From: Paludibaculum fermentans
GTDB lineage: Bacteria; Acidobacteriota; Terriglobia; Bryobacterales; Bryobacteraceae
Assembly: GCF_015277775.1 (NCBI RefSeq)
Contig: NZ_CP063849.1
Location: 1,922,001-1,986,000, forward strand
Reading direction: 5' to 3'
DNA: 64,000 nucleotides
In this document: positions 18,117-26,756 of the stretch, piece by piece
Layout: every line of letters begins with the position of its first letter
How positions within the stretch are numbered: the stretch's first letter is position 1
Made by a program: the position numbers and the translations under genes
The notes under the pieces: generated by a model
Told to the model about the DNA's origin: nothing
What the model saw: only the letters and a program-made list of their open reading frames with translations
Databases searched by the model: none

Positions 18117-18429
18117 CGCACTGTATATTGCAGCTGCCGTGCCAAATCGTAAGTCCTGTGTTTTCAATGCGGTTTAAAAATTAACGGGCGGATTCGGCAA
18201 TTCTGCCCGACCTGCCCGATGGACTACGCAGGCAACTGTACCCGAAGAAACGGGGCAGCGGCTGGCCGTCCCCCGGAACCACTACAATCCAGGCCGGAAA
18301 GACACCAGCCGGCACAATGCGAGAACCGGTAAATAGTCGGGGAGAGGCACGGGCAGGGGGGTGAATCGGCCAGTAGTGGGGCATTCGAGCGGAGACGGTG
18401 GCGCAATCAGGAGAGAGTCCGGCAGACGT

Positions 18430-18459
18430 AAAAAGAGCCGGGAGACTGGCTCCCGGCTC
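18430..18459 (-). terminator. Intrinsic terminator of the second tandem coiled-coil gene
   Basis: The stem GAGCCGGGAG (18435-18444) pairs with 18450-18459 around a five-base loop, with five T residues on the minus strand (18434-18430). It is identical in stem and loop to the terminator of copy 1. It separates transcription of copy 2 from copy 1. Confidence 0.9.
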
Positions 18460-18488
18460 GCTGTCCCAACAGAATTGGGCTCTAGTCC

Positions 18489-19379
18489 CTAGCGCTTGGC
18501 CATCGTTTTCACTTTGGGCACCGCCAAGTAGCCGATCACCTGGTCCTTACGGATCTCGTTCACGACCACTTCATAGGGAGTCCGTGCGCCGGAGGTATAG
18601 AACTGCACCGGCTCGTTCACGTTCTTGTCCTTCTTCTCGACCGTCTTGTCGTCGGCCAGGACGTTCATCGTGAACTTGTTCCGCTTCACATCGGTCTTCT
18701 TGAGAGCCAACCGGATCTCGCCGACCCTCTGGGCCTGGCCGTTGCGGGGCAGGGTGAACTCGAAGTAGTCCTTCTCACCCAGCTTGCGCAGTTCGGAGAG
18801 CTCCGTACCGTTCGTCGCAATTAGGCCGCTCATGACGCCCATGTCGCCCGTCATCCTCTTCAGGTCTTCCTTGGTCTGCGACAGGTCGGTCCGGGTGGTG
18901 TCCACGTCCGTGCGGACCGTGCCAACGTCACCCTTGATCCCGTTGAGGGCTTCATCCACCTGGGTGGACTTCTGTTCGGTGGCCTGCTTGTAGTCTTCCA
19001 ACTGCTTCGTCAGTTGTTCGTTCTTGGCGGTGAGTGTGGTCATCACCCTGCCGGCCTGCTGTTTGGCAGCCCGCTGGGAGTTGGCCAGCGCTTCCTGCCG
19101 CGCCTTGGCGACTTCGTCGTTCATTTTGGCCAGGGTCTCGTCGACCTGTGCCTTGGCGACGGTGGCGGTGGTCTGCATCTGGCTCTGCAGTTGTTCAAAC
19201 TTCTGCTGCGACTGGGCCATTTCCTGGCGTACCGAGGATACCTGACTGCTCTGGTACCACCAGCCTCCGAGGGCAGCCACCAGGGCCACGGCCACGGCCA
19301 CCTTGGTCACAGTTCCGCCGGAACTATGACGCTCCTCGTTCCGGATCACGGTCTCGTTCTTTTCGTTATAGTCCGACAT
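18489..19379 (-). CDS. Membrane-anchored coiled-coil protein, tandem copy 2
   Basis: The product is 296 residues, the same length as copy 1, starting at the ATG at 19379 with AGGAG about eight bases upstream. It has the same layout: polar head, one N-terminal membrane helix (VAVAVALVAALGGWWY), a long coiled coil rich in Gln, Lys, Glu and Thr, and a C-terminal beta-rich domain ending in KVKTMAKR. Differences from copy 1 are scattered and conservative (SDYNEKN for SSYNENN, TDLSQ after DTTR for DSTK). Both genes therefore appear to be maintained. It has its own leader hairpin and terminator, so the copies are independently expressed units. Confidence 0.82.
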   Translation of the reverse strand: MSDYNEKNETVIRNEERHSSGGTVTKVAVAVALVAALGGWWYQSSQVSSVRQEMAQSQQKFEQLQSQMQTTATVAKAQVDETLAKMNDEVAKARQEALANSQRAAKQQAGRVMTTLTAKNEQLTKQLEDYKQATEQKSTQVDEALNGIKGDVGTVRTDVDTTRTDLSQTKEDLKRMTGDMGVMSGLIATNGTELSELRKLGEKDYFEFTLPRNGQAQRVGEIRLALKKTDVKRNKFTMNVLADDKTVEKKDKNVNEPVQFYTSGARTPYEVVVNEIRKDQVIGYLAVPKVKTMAKR

Positions 19380-19716
19380 CCTGTGCATCTCCTCAAAGAT
19401 TTTTGTTGTCTGACGCTTTCGGCGTCACGCACTGTATATTGCAGCTGCCGTACCAAACTATAAGTCCTGTATTTTCAATGAGGTTTCAAATTTAACGTGT
19501 CGATTCGGCAATTCTGCCCGAGCCGCCCGGTGTGCTATGCAGGCAACAGTGCCCGAAGAAACGGCACAGGCCCCGGCCGGCCCCCCGAAACCACTCCAAT
19601 CCAGGCCGGAAAGACACCAGCCAGTTCGGCAGCGGACCCGGTAAAGGATACGGCCGCCAAGCGGCGTGGCTATATCCACTCTTTGGCTGAATCTGGAAAC
19701 TCGAGTAGTATTACTC
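19380..19716. other. Divergent intergenic region between coiled-coil copy 2 and the 1190-residue gene
   Basis: There is no gene here. It contains the leader hairpin of copy 2 and sequence duplicated from the region upstream of copy 1 up to about 19640. The last 75 bases are unique and must carry the start signals of the plus-strand gene. I see no clear promoter boxes. Confidence 0.55.
19411..19427 (-). promoter_or_regulatory. Leader hairpin upstream of coiled-coil copy 2
   Basis: TGACGC (19411-19416) pairs with GCGTCA (19422-19427) around the loop CGAAA on the minus strand, about 32 bases before the start codon. It corresponds to the hairpin of copy 1 with one compensated base pair. Confidence 0.6.
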
Positions 19717-22700
19717 ATGCAGAGGCTCTGGCTTGTTCTCGCCTGGACGGGCATATGTTCGGCCGCCACCTGGGTGGCGCCTGGTATTGTCAATCGAACG
19801 CTCGATTCCGGCGCTCACGCTTCCTCCGCGCTGAAGATCCGCAACACGGGTGCGGCGGCCGCCACCATCACCCTGGAACTGCTGCCCTCGGCCGCCGGAC
19901 CGGCCGATCCGGTCACCCAGACGCTGGATCCCGGCAGTACGCTGGTAGTCGCCAATCCGCTGCGCGCGCTGTGGAGCCGCGAAGAGGCCGCGGGGGCGAT
20001 CAAGGTGACGGCGGACCAGGCGCTTGCCATCACGTCGGAGTCCGTCGTCGATTTGCCAGACGGCTCGCAAGTGCGCTCGGGCGGCCTCGTCATGCGCTAC
20101 CAAGACACCCTGGGCCCGGATACCGCCGGCGACCTGCTCAACTTCCCTGCCCCCGAATCCTCATCCTCCAGCCTGGGGGTCGCGTTTCTCTTGCCCGGAT
20201 CGGCCGACGTCGTTTCCTACAACGCCGACGGCGCGGAACTCGTGCGCCAGACTGTGGAATCGGCCTCGGCCGGAGTCGTCGAGATACCCGCCGCCAACCT
20301 GAGCGCGCCGGGCACGGAGACGTTCCGGTTCGAGATCCAGGTCGCTTCCGGGCGTGCCAGCGCCTACCTGCAGACAGTCGATGCCGCGCGGAACGACGTT
20401 GTTCTCGCCGCTGCAACGCCCGAGCCGTCGGGCGGCCCCCGCGTCACCTACCTGGCGCCCACGGCGGGCAGCAAGGTGTCGGTAAGGGTCCTGAATCCTG
20501 ACGATTCGTACTCCACCGTGATCACCGCGGCGTTCTACGCACCCACCGGCGGCGATCCGCTGGCCACTGCGAAACTGTTCGTCACCGCATCCAAGACACT
20601 GTCGATCGAAGACATTGCCGTGGAGACATTTGGCCTCGCGCCAGGTACACCCGGCACCATTCAACTCTCGGCGTCCTACCCCGCCGTGATCCAGAGCCGG
20701 ACCACGTCGCCTACGGGGCACGGGTCGGTGACCTTGACGGTTCCGGCCAGTTCCGATCCGGCCCAGCTCATTGCACTCGAGCCGGCCGCCACTTTGGGCT
20801 TCAGCTCCAGTGCGGACGGAGGAGCCGCGACCCTCACCCTGCTGGACGCGGCCGGGCAAACGGTCGCATCGGGTTCAGTGACGCTCGACCCGAACTCTGC
20901 ACAAGAAACACCCGCGGCGGCTGTGTTCAATCTCGACGCCATCCCGCAAGGCGCAGCCGTCCTGATCGAAACCACACAAGGCGCCGTCGCCGCCTACGCC
21001 CGCATGGCCGGTACCCTCCTGCAGCCCGCCCAGACCGTCGCGGAATATGTCTGCGACGCGCCGTATATCGACCACTTCACCTCCTCGGCCGGGTTCCCCG
21101 CCCCCGCCGGCTCCTATGACCTTTCATGGAGCGTGTTCAACGCCGATTCCGTCTCCATCTCGGGCCTGGGGCCGGTGGCCACGACCGGCACGGCCGCCGT
21201 CGACCTGGCTACGTCCACGACCTACGAACTCACGGCCACTGGAGTTTGCGGCCAGTCGGTGCAGCAGTTGAATGTGGCAATTGGCGCTCCGCGCCTGACG
21301 GCACTGATCCCGGCTGAAGCGAAGCCCGGCCAGACTGTTCGGATGACCGTGGAGAACCTCGCCACAAACGACGCAGTGACCGGCGCGTTCCTGACCTTCC
21401 CGAACGGCACGACGGCGGTCGCACAGGTGAACGTCGAGGACGGCGTCCCGGTCTTCACAGTCCCGCTGCCGCGCGACGTGGGCGGAGTGAGTGGCGACTA
21501 CACCGGTGCAGTCAGCGTGTCCGCCCGGCTGAACGACGACACGCTCACCAATACCGTCAACTTCACCTTCCTCAAATCCACTTATGCGGGCGACGCCCCA
21601 GCCGACTTCCGCCAGTGGATCACCAGCAAGGCGGCGGCCGTGCGCGACATCCTGAACCAACTGCACGACCAGCCCGACCTTGCCCCGGCCATCGACGTCC
21701 TGCTCGCCGGGCTCGATCCCGACCTTGCCGTGTTGCAGAAGATGGCGGATGATATCGCCGCCACGGGCTCCGCCGTGCTTCCTGCGTTTCCGGCCACCGC
21801 CGAGTATCCGAACCCGCAACCCGTCACCGTGACCCGCGCCGACCTCGAGACGATGATGTCGATGATCCACGAGCTCACACCGGCTGAGCCGGAGTCGCCC
21901 GAGGCGTGGAAGAACCGCCTGCGCCTCGCCGGGGACGCCGGCCCCTGCCTGACGGACGACCCCAGGTACTCGGTTTGCTACGGCATCGCGCAGATTGATT
22001 CCAATTCCCTGCTGGTCAAGGCCTGGAACGCGGCCGGCGGCATCGTCGACGAGATCGGGAAGTTCGCCGAGAAGTTCTCGAAGAACCCGTATATTATGGC
22101 GTTCAACCGCATCCGGCGCCTCGTCGGCAAGGCCGAGTTCTATTGCAACCTCTACCCCATCTACCTGGACTCGTTCAACGCACGGCCGTTCCCTGACCCG
22201 GTCCCGGTGGGCACGTTCAGAGAGGTCCGCAACGACGGCACGCGGTTCTATGCCCTGCTTAAATCCCGCTGGACGAAGGAACAGGCGGTCGACCAGATCG
22301 TGCAGGTGGCCCGCAACTTCGTGCTCGATTCCATCATCAACAGCGACAAGAAGACCAGCAAGGAAGGCAAGGACGCAGCCAAGGAGCAAGCCCGGATCTG
22401 GCTCGACTGGCTGTATCAGCAGAGCCGCGACGAGGTCCAGCGTATGGCCAAGCAAATGGGACTCGTCCAGCCGACGCGCGAAGTGCAGGTCTACAAATGC
22501 GACCTGAAGACCGTGCAGCCGCAGGGTCTGGGGCGCAACCCACTGCTCGGCCGCGATCAACGGGTGGAGCCGCTATTTGAGTCGAACGGCAGCTATGCAT
22601 ACGGCTTCTGGGGCAAGGAGGACGGCGGCCTCACCTACGTGCAGCTCACCACGTTCCCGAATCACTTCGTGGAACTGACGCCGAACGTCAACGCCCAGCA

Positions 22701-23289
22701 GCACCGCGGCGTCAAGGGCGGGGTGTACGGCGTGCCGATCGAGGTGGGCCGCGGCGTTTCGTCCCTTAAAGTGACGTTGACGCGCGTGGAAGAGCGCGGC
22801 GGTACATACCGCACGCTGGTCGAGACGTACCGCGAGTTCAAGGTCACGACCGAAACCCGCTTCGACTACTCGTTTGCCACCGGCAAGAGTTCCATGACGA
22901 TGAAGGTGAGCAAGAACGGCCCCAGTTATAAGATCGAGGCCAGTGTCAGCGGCAGCGACCCGGTGGACGTCCAGCCCCAGGGCGGCATGCAGTTCACCGC
23001 GAAACTGCGCCGTCAGCGCGGCAACCGGCAGCAGCTGCGCTTCTCGGGACAGGCCTCCGGCACCTCAGACCGCGGCTATGCGGGTGCGTCGATGTACTTC
23101 CAGAATGACGGCAGCGCCCCCAGCACCAGTCCGCGCATCACCTACGCCTTCCCGCCCGACATCCTGAACCTCTCGTGGAACATCACCTCAACGGGCGCGC
23201 GCACGGCCAGCATCTCCCTGGGCCTGCTGGGCGGGGGTAGAAGCTCCAACGTCAAGCTCACCGGCACGCTGACGCTGCCCGTACCCTAA
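19717..23289 (+). CDS. Very large secreted protein with immunoglobulin-like N-terminal domains
   Basis: The product is 1190 residues from the ATG at 19717, which places a signal peptide (LWLVLAWTGICSA) at the N-terminus; an in-frame GTG at 19666 is a less likely start. Residues about 20-340 look like tandem beta-sandwich domains rich in Ala, Gly, Thr and Ser. Residues about 450-630 contain further Ig-like segments (YDLSWSVFNADSVSISG; PGQTVRMTVENLATND). Residues about 630-870 are mainly helical and Cys-containing. The C-terminal third is again beta-rich. No catalytic motif is recognised. It ends directly before hypF, so it may be co-transcribed with the hydrogenase-maturation genes, although a surface protein has no obvious role there. 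Confidence 0.78.
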   Translation: MQRLWLVLAWTGICSAATWVAPGIVNRTLDSGAHASSALKIRNTGAAAATITLELLPSAAGPADPVTQTLDPGSTLVVANPLRALWSREEAAGAIKVTADQALAITSESVVDLPDGSQVRSGGLVMRYQDTLGPDTAGDLLNFPAPESSSSSLGVAFLLPGSADVVSYNADGAELVRQTVESASAGVVEIPAANLSAPGTETFRFEIQVASGRASAYLQTVDAARNDVVLAAATPEPSGGPRVTYLAPTAGSKVSVRVLNPDDSYSTVITAAFYAPTGGDPLATAKLFVTASKTLSIEDIAVETFGLAPGTPGTIQLSASYPAVIQSRTTSPTGHGSVTLTVPASSDPAQLIALEPAATLGFSSSADGGAATLTLLDAAGQTVASGSVTLDPNSAQETPAAAVFNLDAIPQGAAVLIETTQGAVAAYARMAGTLLQPAQTVAEYVCDAPYIDHFTSSAGFPAPAGSYDLSWSVFNADSVSISGLGPVATTGTAAVDLATSTTYELTATGVCGQSVQQLNVAIGAPRLTALIPAEAKPGQTVRMTVENLATNDAVTGAFLTFPNGTTAVAQVNVEDGVPVFTVPLPRDVGGVSGDYTGAVSVSARLNDDTLTNTVNFTFLKSTYAGDAPADFRQWITSKAAAVRDILNQLHDQPDLAPAIDVLLAGLDPDLAVLQKMADDIAATGSAVLPAFPATAEYPNPQPVTVTRADLETMMSMIHELTPAEPESPEAWKNRLRLAGDAGPCLTDDPRYSVCYGIAQIDSNSLLVKAWNAAGGIVDEIGKFAEKFSKNPYIMAFNRIRRLVGKAEFYCNLYPIYLDSFNARPFPDPVPVGTFREVRNDGTRFYALLKSRWTKEQAVDQIVQVARNFVLDSIINSDKKTSKEGKDAAKEQARIWLDWLYQQSRDEVQRMAKQMGLVQPTREVQVYKCDLKTVQPQGLGRNPLLGRDQRVEPLFESNGSYAYGFWGKEDGGLTYVQLTTFPNHFVELTPNVNAQQHRGVKGGVYGVPIEVGRGVSSLKVTLTRVEERGGTYRTLVETYREFKVTTETRFDYSFATGKSSMTMKVSKNGPSYKIEASVSGSDPVDVQPQGGMQFTAKLRRQRGNRQQLRFSGQASGTSDRGYAGASMYFQNDGSAPSTSPRITYAFPPDILNLSWNITSTGARTASISLGLLGGGRSSNVKLTGTLTLPVP

Positions 23290-23325
23290 TTGGACACGCA
23301 GGCATATGATGGATCTGCGTTCTTC

Positions 23326-25518
23326 ATGCGTCTGCGTATCCGCATTACCGGAGCCGTCCAAGGCGTCGGCTTCCGCCCTCACGTCTATCGCCTGGCCGCT
23401 TCGGCGGGTCTGGGCGGCTTCGTTCAAAATTCCATCCAGGGCGTGCTGATCGAGGCCGAAGGTCCTCCGCGCGTGGCGCGCTGGCTGGAACAGAAGCTCA
23501 GGGAGACGCCGCCGGCGAACGCCGTCGTCCATTCGTTCATTAGCGAGGAGATTCCGGAACAAGGGATCACTGCCTTTCGAGTCGACGACAGCGACACCAA
23601 AGGAGAGCCCGCCGCGTTCCTGCTGCCAGACCTCGCGATCTGCCCGGCGTGCCTGGCCGACATCCGGGATCCGGGCAACCGCCGCTACCGCTATCCCTTC
23701 ACCACCTGTACGCATTGCGGACCGCGTTACTCGATCGTTGAAGGAATCCCCTACGACCGGCCCCTGACCTCGATGCGGCGCTTTCCGCTGTGCCCGCAGT
23801 GTGAGGACGAGTACAGGGACCCGCGCGACCGCCGCTTTCACGCCCAGACCAACTGCTGCCCGGCCTGCGGCCCGCAACTCTCGCTCTGGTCCGCAGACGG
23901 CACGGTGATGGCCAGCCGGCAGGAGGCTCTGTCTGGCGCGGTGCAGGCCCTGCGCGAGGGCCGCATCGTGGCGATCAAGGGCATCGGCGGCTTCCATCTC
24001 TGCTGCAACGCCCGCGACGCGGCCGCCATCCGCCTGCTGCGCGAACGCAAACACCGCCCCACGAAACCCTTCGCCGTGATGACCGCCGCCTGGCACGTTC
24101 GACCCGAAGCAGACCGGCTCCTCCGCTCGCCGCAGGCGCCCATTGTCCTGATCGAGCATCGCGGGCTGCTGCCGGACGAGATCGCTCCAGGCAACCCCTA
24201 CCTGGGCCTGATGAGCCCGTACTCGCCCCTGCACGCGCTGTTGCTGGACGAGTTCCAGGGTCCCATGGTCGCCACCAGCGGCAACCTCACGGACGAGCCC
24301 ATCTGCTTCGATGAAAGCGAAGCACTGCAGCGCCTGGCAGGTATCGCCGACGTCTTTCTCATACACGACCGCCCCATCGTCCGGCCCGTCGACGATTCCA
24401 TTGTGCGTTTCATCGATGGACAGGCCGTACTGCTGCGCCGTGCCCGCGGCTACGCGCCCCTGCCCTTCCCTGCGCCGTACCCGCTGCCGGATATGCTGGC
24501 CACCGGTGCGCACATGAAGAACACGGTTGCGTTCTCGCGCGGCAATCTGGTGTTCCTCAGCCAACACTTGGGCGACCTGGAGACGGTCGCTGCCCTGGAG
24601 AACCAAGCCCGCACGCTGGACGATCTGCGCCGCACTTACCAACTGGGCCCAAGAGTGGTGGCCTGCGACCTGCACCCCGACTACGGCTCCACCCACGCCG
24701 CGCAGGCGATGGGCCTGCCCGTCGAGCCCGTCCAGCATCACGAGGCGCATGTGCTTGCGGGGATCCTGGAACACCGCATCGAGGGTCCCGTGCTCGGCGT
24801 GGCCTGGGACGGCACGGGCTACGGCCACGACAAGACAATCTGGGGCGGCGAGTTCCTCGTCTTTCAGGCCAACCGTTTCACGCGCGCCGCGCACCTGCGG
24901 CCCTTCCGCCTGCCCGGCGGCGACCAGGCCGTCCGCGAGCCGCGCCGCTCCCTGCTGGGCGTCCTCCACCAGTTCGGCCGCGCGGGCCTGGCGCGCCCCT
25001 TGTTCCAGGCCAACCAGTTCGAAGTGCTGCAGCAGATGCTCGTCACCGGCTTGAACAGCCCCGTCAGCACCAGCGCCGGCCGGCTGTTCGATGCCGCGGC
25101 GGCGTTGCTGGGCCTCTGCCCTGTTTCCACCTTTGAGGGCGAGGCGGCGATGCTGCTCGAGTTCGCTGCCCGGCGGGCCGAGCCGTGCCCGTTGCCGCCC
25201 GCGTCCACAGACTGGCAGCCGCTGTTCGAGATCCTCGCCAACCCGGCCCACTCCGTGCCGGCGCGCGCCGCCTGCTTCCACCACGCGCTGGCCGGCCTCA
25301 TCCTGCAGCAGGCACAGCATCTCGGAATCGAGCAGGTGCTGCTCACCGGAGGCTGCTTCCAGAACGCCATCCTGACGGAACTCGCCGCCGCCCGCCTGCG
25401 CGAGGCAGGTTTCCGTGTCTTCACCCACCAGGCCATTCCCCCGAACGACGGCGCCATCGCCGCCGGCCAGATTCTTGCGGCTGCGTTGCGCCGCCAGGAG
25501 CCGTCCCCATGTGCCTAG
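23326..25518 (+). CDS. hypF: Hydrogenase maturation carbamoyltransferase HypF
   Basis: The product is 730 residues from the ATG at 23326; a TTG at 23290, touching the previous stop, is an alternative. HypF makes the carbamoyl donor for the CN ligands of the [NiFe] centre, passing it to HypE. Visible domains are an acylphosphatase domain (GAVQGVGFRPHVYRLA), two C-x2-C...C-x2-C zinc fingers (CPACLADI...CTHCG; CPQCEDEY...CCPACG), a YrdC-like domain (GGFHLCCNARDAAAIRLLRERK region) and a Kae1-like C-terminal half with HHEAHVLAG and a GVAWDGTGYG motif. The length matches the family. It overlaps hypC by 10 bases and heads the overlapping maturation operon. Confidence 0.96.
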   Translation: MRLRIRITGAVQGVGFRPHVYRLAASAGLGGFVQNSIQGVLIEAEGPPRVARWLEQKLRETPPANAVVHSFISEEIPEQGITAFRVDDSDTKGEPAAFLLPDLAICPACLADIRDPGNRRYRYPFTTCTHCGPRYSIVEGIPYDRPLTSMRRFPLCPQCEDEYRDPRDRRFHAQTNCCPACGPQLSLWSADGTVMASRQEALSGAVQALREGRIVAIKGIGGFHLCCNARDAAAIRLLRERKHRPTKPFAVMTAAWHVRPEADRLLRSPQAPIVLIEHRGLLPDEIAPGNPYLGLMSPYSPLHALLLDEFQGPMVATSGNLTDEPICFDESEALQRLAGIADVFLIHDRPIVRPVDDSIVRFIDGQAVLLRRARGYAPLPFPAPYPLPDMLATGAHMKNTVAFSRGNLVFLSQHLGDLETVAALENQARTLDDLRRTYQLGPRVVACDLHPDYGSTHAAQAMGLPVEPVQHHEAHVLAGILEHRIEGPVLGVAWDGTGYGHDKTIWGGEFLVFQANRFTRAAHLRPFRLPGGDQAVREPRRSLLGVLHQFGRAGLARPLFQANQFEVLQQMLVTGLNSPVSTSAGRLFDAAAALLGLCPVSTFEGEAAMLLEFAARRAEPCPLPPASTDWQPLFEILANPAHSVPARAACFHHALAGLILQQAQHLGIEQVLLTGGCFQNAILTELAAARLREAGFRVFTHQAIPPNDGAIAAGQILAAALRRQEPSPCA

Positions 25519-25775
25519 CCATACCCGGCCAGATCCTCAACCTGCAGGGCGATGACGAGATCACCCGCATGGCCCGCGTGTCCTTCGACGGCATCGTCAA
25601 GGAGATCTCCCTCGCCTATGTCCCAGAGGCCCGCACAGGCGACTATGTGCTGGTCCATGCCGGCTTCGCCATTCAGACCATTGACGAGGCCGAGGCCGAG
25701 CGCACCTTGAAGATCCTGCGCGAGATGGGCGAACTGGACGAGGAAACCGGAGGTCCGGGCGCCACCGATGCATGA
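25509..25775 (+). CDS. hypC: Hydrogenase maturation chaperone HypC
   Basis: This 88-residue protein begins MCLAIPGQIL, the diagnostic HypC start in which Cys2 binds the Fe(CN)2CO unit together with HypD. The ATG at 25509 was chosen over an upstream in-frame start because the family Met-Cys motif must be N-terminal. A central GIVKEISLAYVPEARTGDYVLVHAGFAI region matches the family (residues about 29-57). It overlaps hypF by 10 bases and hypA by 8 bases. HypD, its normal partner, is not encoded in this window. Confidence 0.95.
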   Translation: MCLAIPGQILNLQGDDEITRMARVSFDGIVKEISLAYVPEARTGDYVLVHAGFAIQTIDEAEAERTLKILREMGELDEETGGPGATDA

Positions 25776-26103
25776 GCTCTCCATCACGGAGTCGATCCTC
25801 GAGATCGCGCTGCGCCATGCCGCCGGCCGCCGCGTCGTGTCGGTTCACCTGGTGATCGGCGAACTGTCCTCCTATGTCGACGAGTCGATCCAACTCTTCT
25901 GGCAGGAGCTGACGCGCGGCACGCTGGCGGAAGAGGCGGTGCTCCAATTCGCCCGCGAACCCGGCGAGCTGCTCTGCCTCGATTGCGGCAAACAGTTCCC
26001 AGTCCGCACCCGCGACTTCATCTGCCCTCACTGCCAGTCCGCCAGCGCGCTGCCGGCCACGGGCCAAGACTGCTACGTTGATTCCATCGAGGTATTCGAA
26101 TGA
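25768..26103 (+). CDS. hypA: Hydrogenase/urease nickel insertion protein HypA
   Basis: This 111-residue protein starts MHELSITESIL. The N-terminal Met-His-Glu is the nickel-binding motif of HypA. A zinc site is formed by CLDCG and CPHC about 22 residues later, the usual structural site. HypA delivers nickel with HypB to the hydrogenase large subunit. It overlaps hypC by 8 bases and hypB by 4, consistent with translational coupling. Confidence 0.95.
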   Translation: MHELSITESILEIALRHAAGRRVVSVHLVIGELSSYVDESIQLFWQELTRGTLAEEAVLQFAREPGELLCLDCGKQFPVRTRDFICPHCQSASALPATGQDCYVDSIEVFE

Positions 26104-26756
26104 ACCCCGTCCGCATTCCCGTTGTCGAGAAGGTCCTCTCCGCCAACGACTCCGTGGCCGCCGCCACCCGGGCTCAGCTCGACGCCCTGGGCATCTTCTC
26201 GTTGAACCTGATGGCGTCGCCCGGCGCCGGCAAGACGTCACTGGTCGAGCGCACCGCCGCCGCCCTCAAAGGCTCCCATCCCGTGGGGATGGTGAACGGT
26301 GACACGTCGGAGGCCGCCTTCGACGCTGAGCGCAGCCAGCGCGCCGGAGCGCTCTCCGTCCACATCAACACCGGAGGCAAGTGCCACCTCGAGGCGGCCA
26401 TGGTGCGCGATGCCCTGGCCCTGCTGCCGCTGGATCAGATCCGGCTGCTGATCATTGAGAACGTCGGCAACCTGGTGTGCCCCTCGGCCTGGCAGTTGGG
26501 CGCCCAGCGCAGCGTGCTGATCGCGTCGATTCCAGAAGGCGATGACAAGCCTTACAAGTACCCCAAGATGTACTCGGGCGTGGACGTGCTGGTGATCAAC
26601 AAGATCGACCTGCTGCCCTATGTCGACTTCCGCATGGACTACTTCCGCCGCGGCGTGGAGACGCTGAATCCGGGCCTCGTCACCTTCGCGGTCTCCTGCC
26701 GCACCGGCGAAGGGCTGGATGCCTGGTTCGACTGGCTGCGGAGCCGCATGGCGTGA
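26100..26756 (+). CDS. hypB: Hydrogenase nickel incorporation GTPase HypB
   Basis: This 218-residue GTPase has a P-loop SPGAGKTSL, a metal-linked region GDTSEAAFDAERSQRAG, GGKCHLEA (conserved Cys-His at the metal site of the G domain), and NKIDLLP for guanine recognition. The long His-rich or CxxCGC N-terminal extension of some HypB proteins is absent, so nickel storage is unlikely and only the G-domain metal site remains. It hydrolyses GTP to drive nickel transfer from HypA. It overlaps hypA and the downstream protease gene by four bases each. Confidence 0.95.
   Translation: MNPVRIPVVEKVLSANDSVAAATRAQLDALGIFSLNLMASPGAGKTSLVERTAAALKGSHPVGMVNGDTSEAAFDAERSQRAGALSVHINTGGKCHLEAAMVRDALALLPLDQIRLLIIENVGNLVCPSAWQLGAQRSVLIASIPEGDDKPYKYPKMYSGVDVLVINKIDLLPYVDFRMDYFRRGVETLNPGLVTFAVSCRTGEGLDAWFDWLRSRMA

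Larger units (their letters stand above)
18072..18488. other. Intergenic leader/upstream region of tandem copy 1
   Basis: This stretch holds no gene. It contains the leader hairpin at 18100-18116 and upstream sequence shared with the region before copy 2. The terminator of copy 2 (18430-18459) is at its far end. A promoter for copy 1 must lie here, since the terminator of copy 2 should stop read-through, but I could not pick convincing -35/-10 boxes. Confidence 0.6.
17123..19640. repeat. Tandem duplication of a ~1.3-kb gene unit
   Basis: The block from about 17115 to 18330 is repeated from about 18420 to 19640 with an offset of 1307-1308 bp. Each unit contains the terminator, the coding region and about 250 bp of upstream sequence, including the blocks GCACTGTATATTGCAGCTGCCG and ATCCAGGCCGGAAAGACACCAGCC in each leader region (listed here as 18116-18138 and about 18290-18314 for copy 1). 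Coding regions are nearly identical while the leaders have diverged more. Confidence 0.85.

Noticed and set aside
23188-25428. A 746-codon minus-strand frame opposite hypF
   Set aside because: hypF has complete family motifs over the same bases; the opposite frame is a by-product of GC-rich codons.
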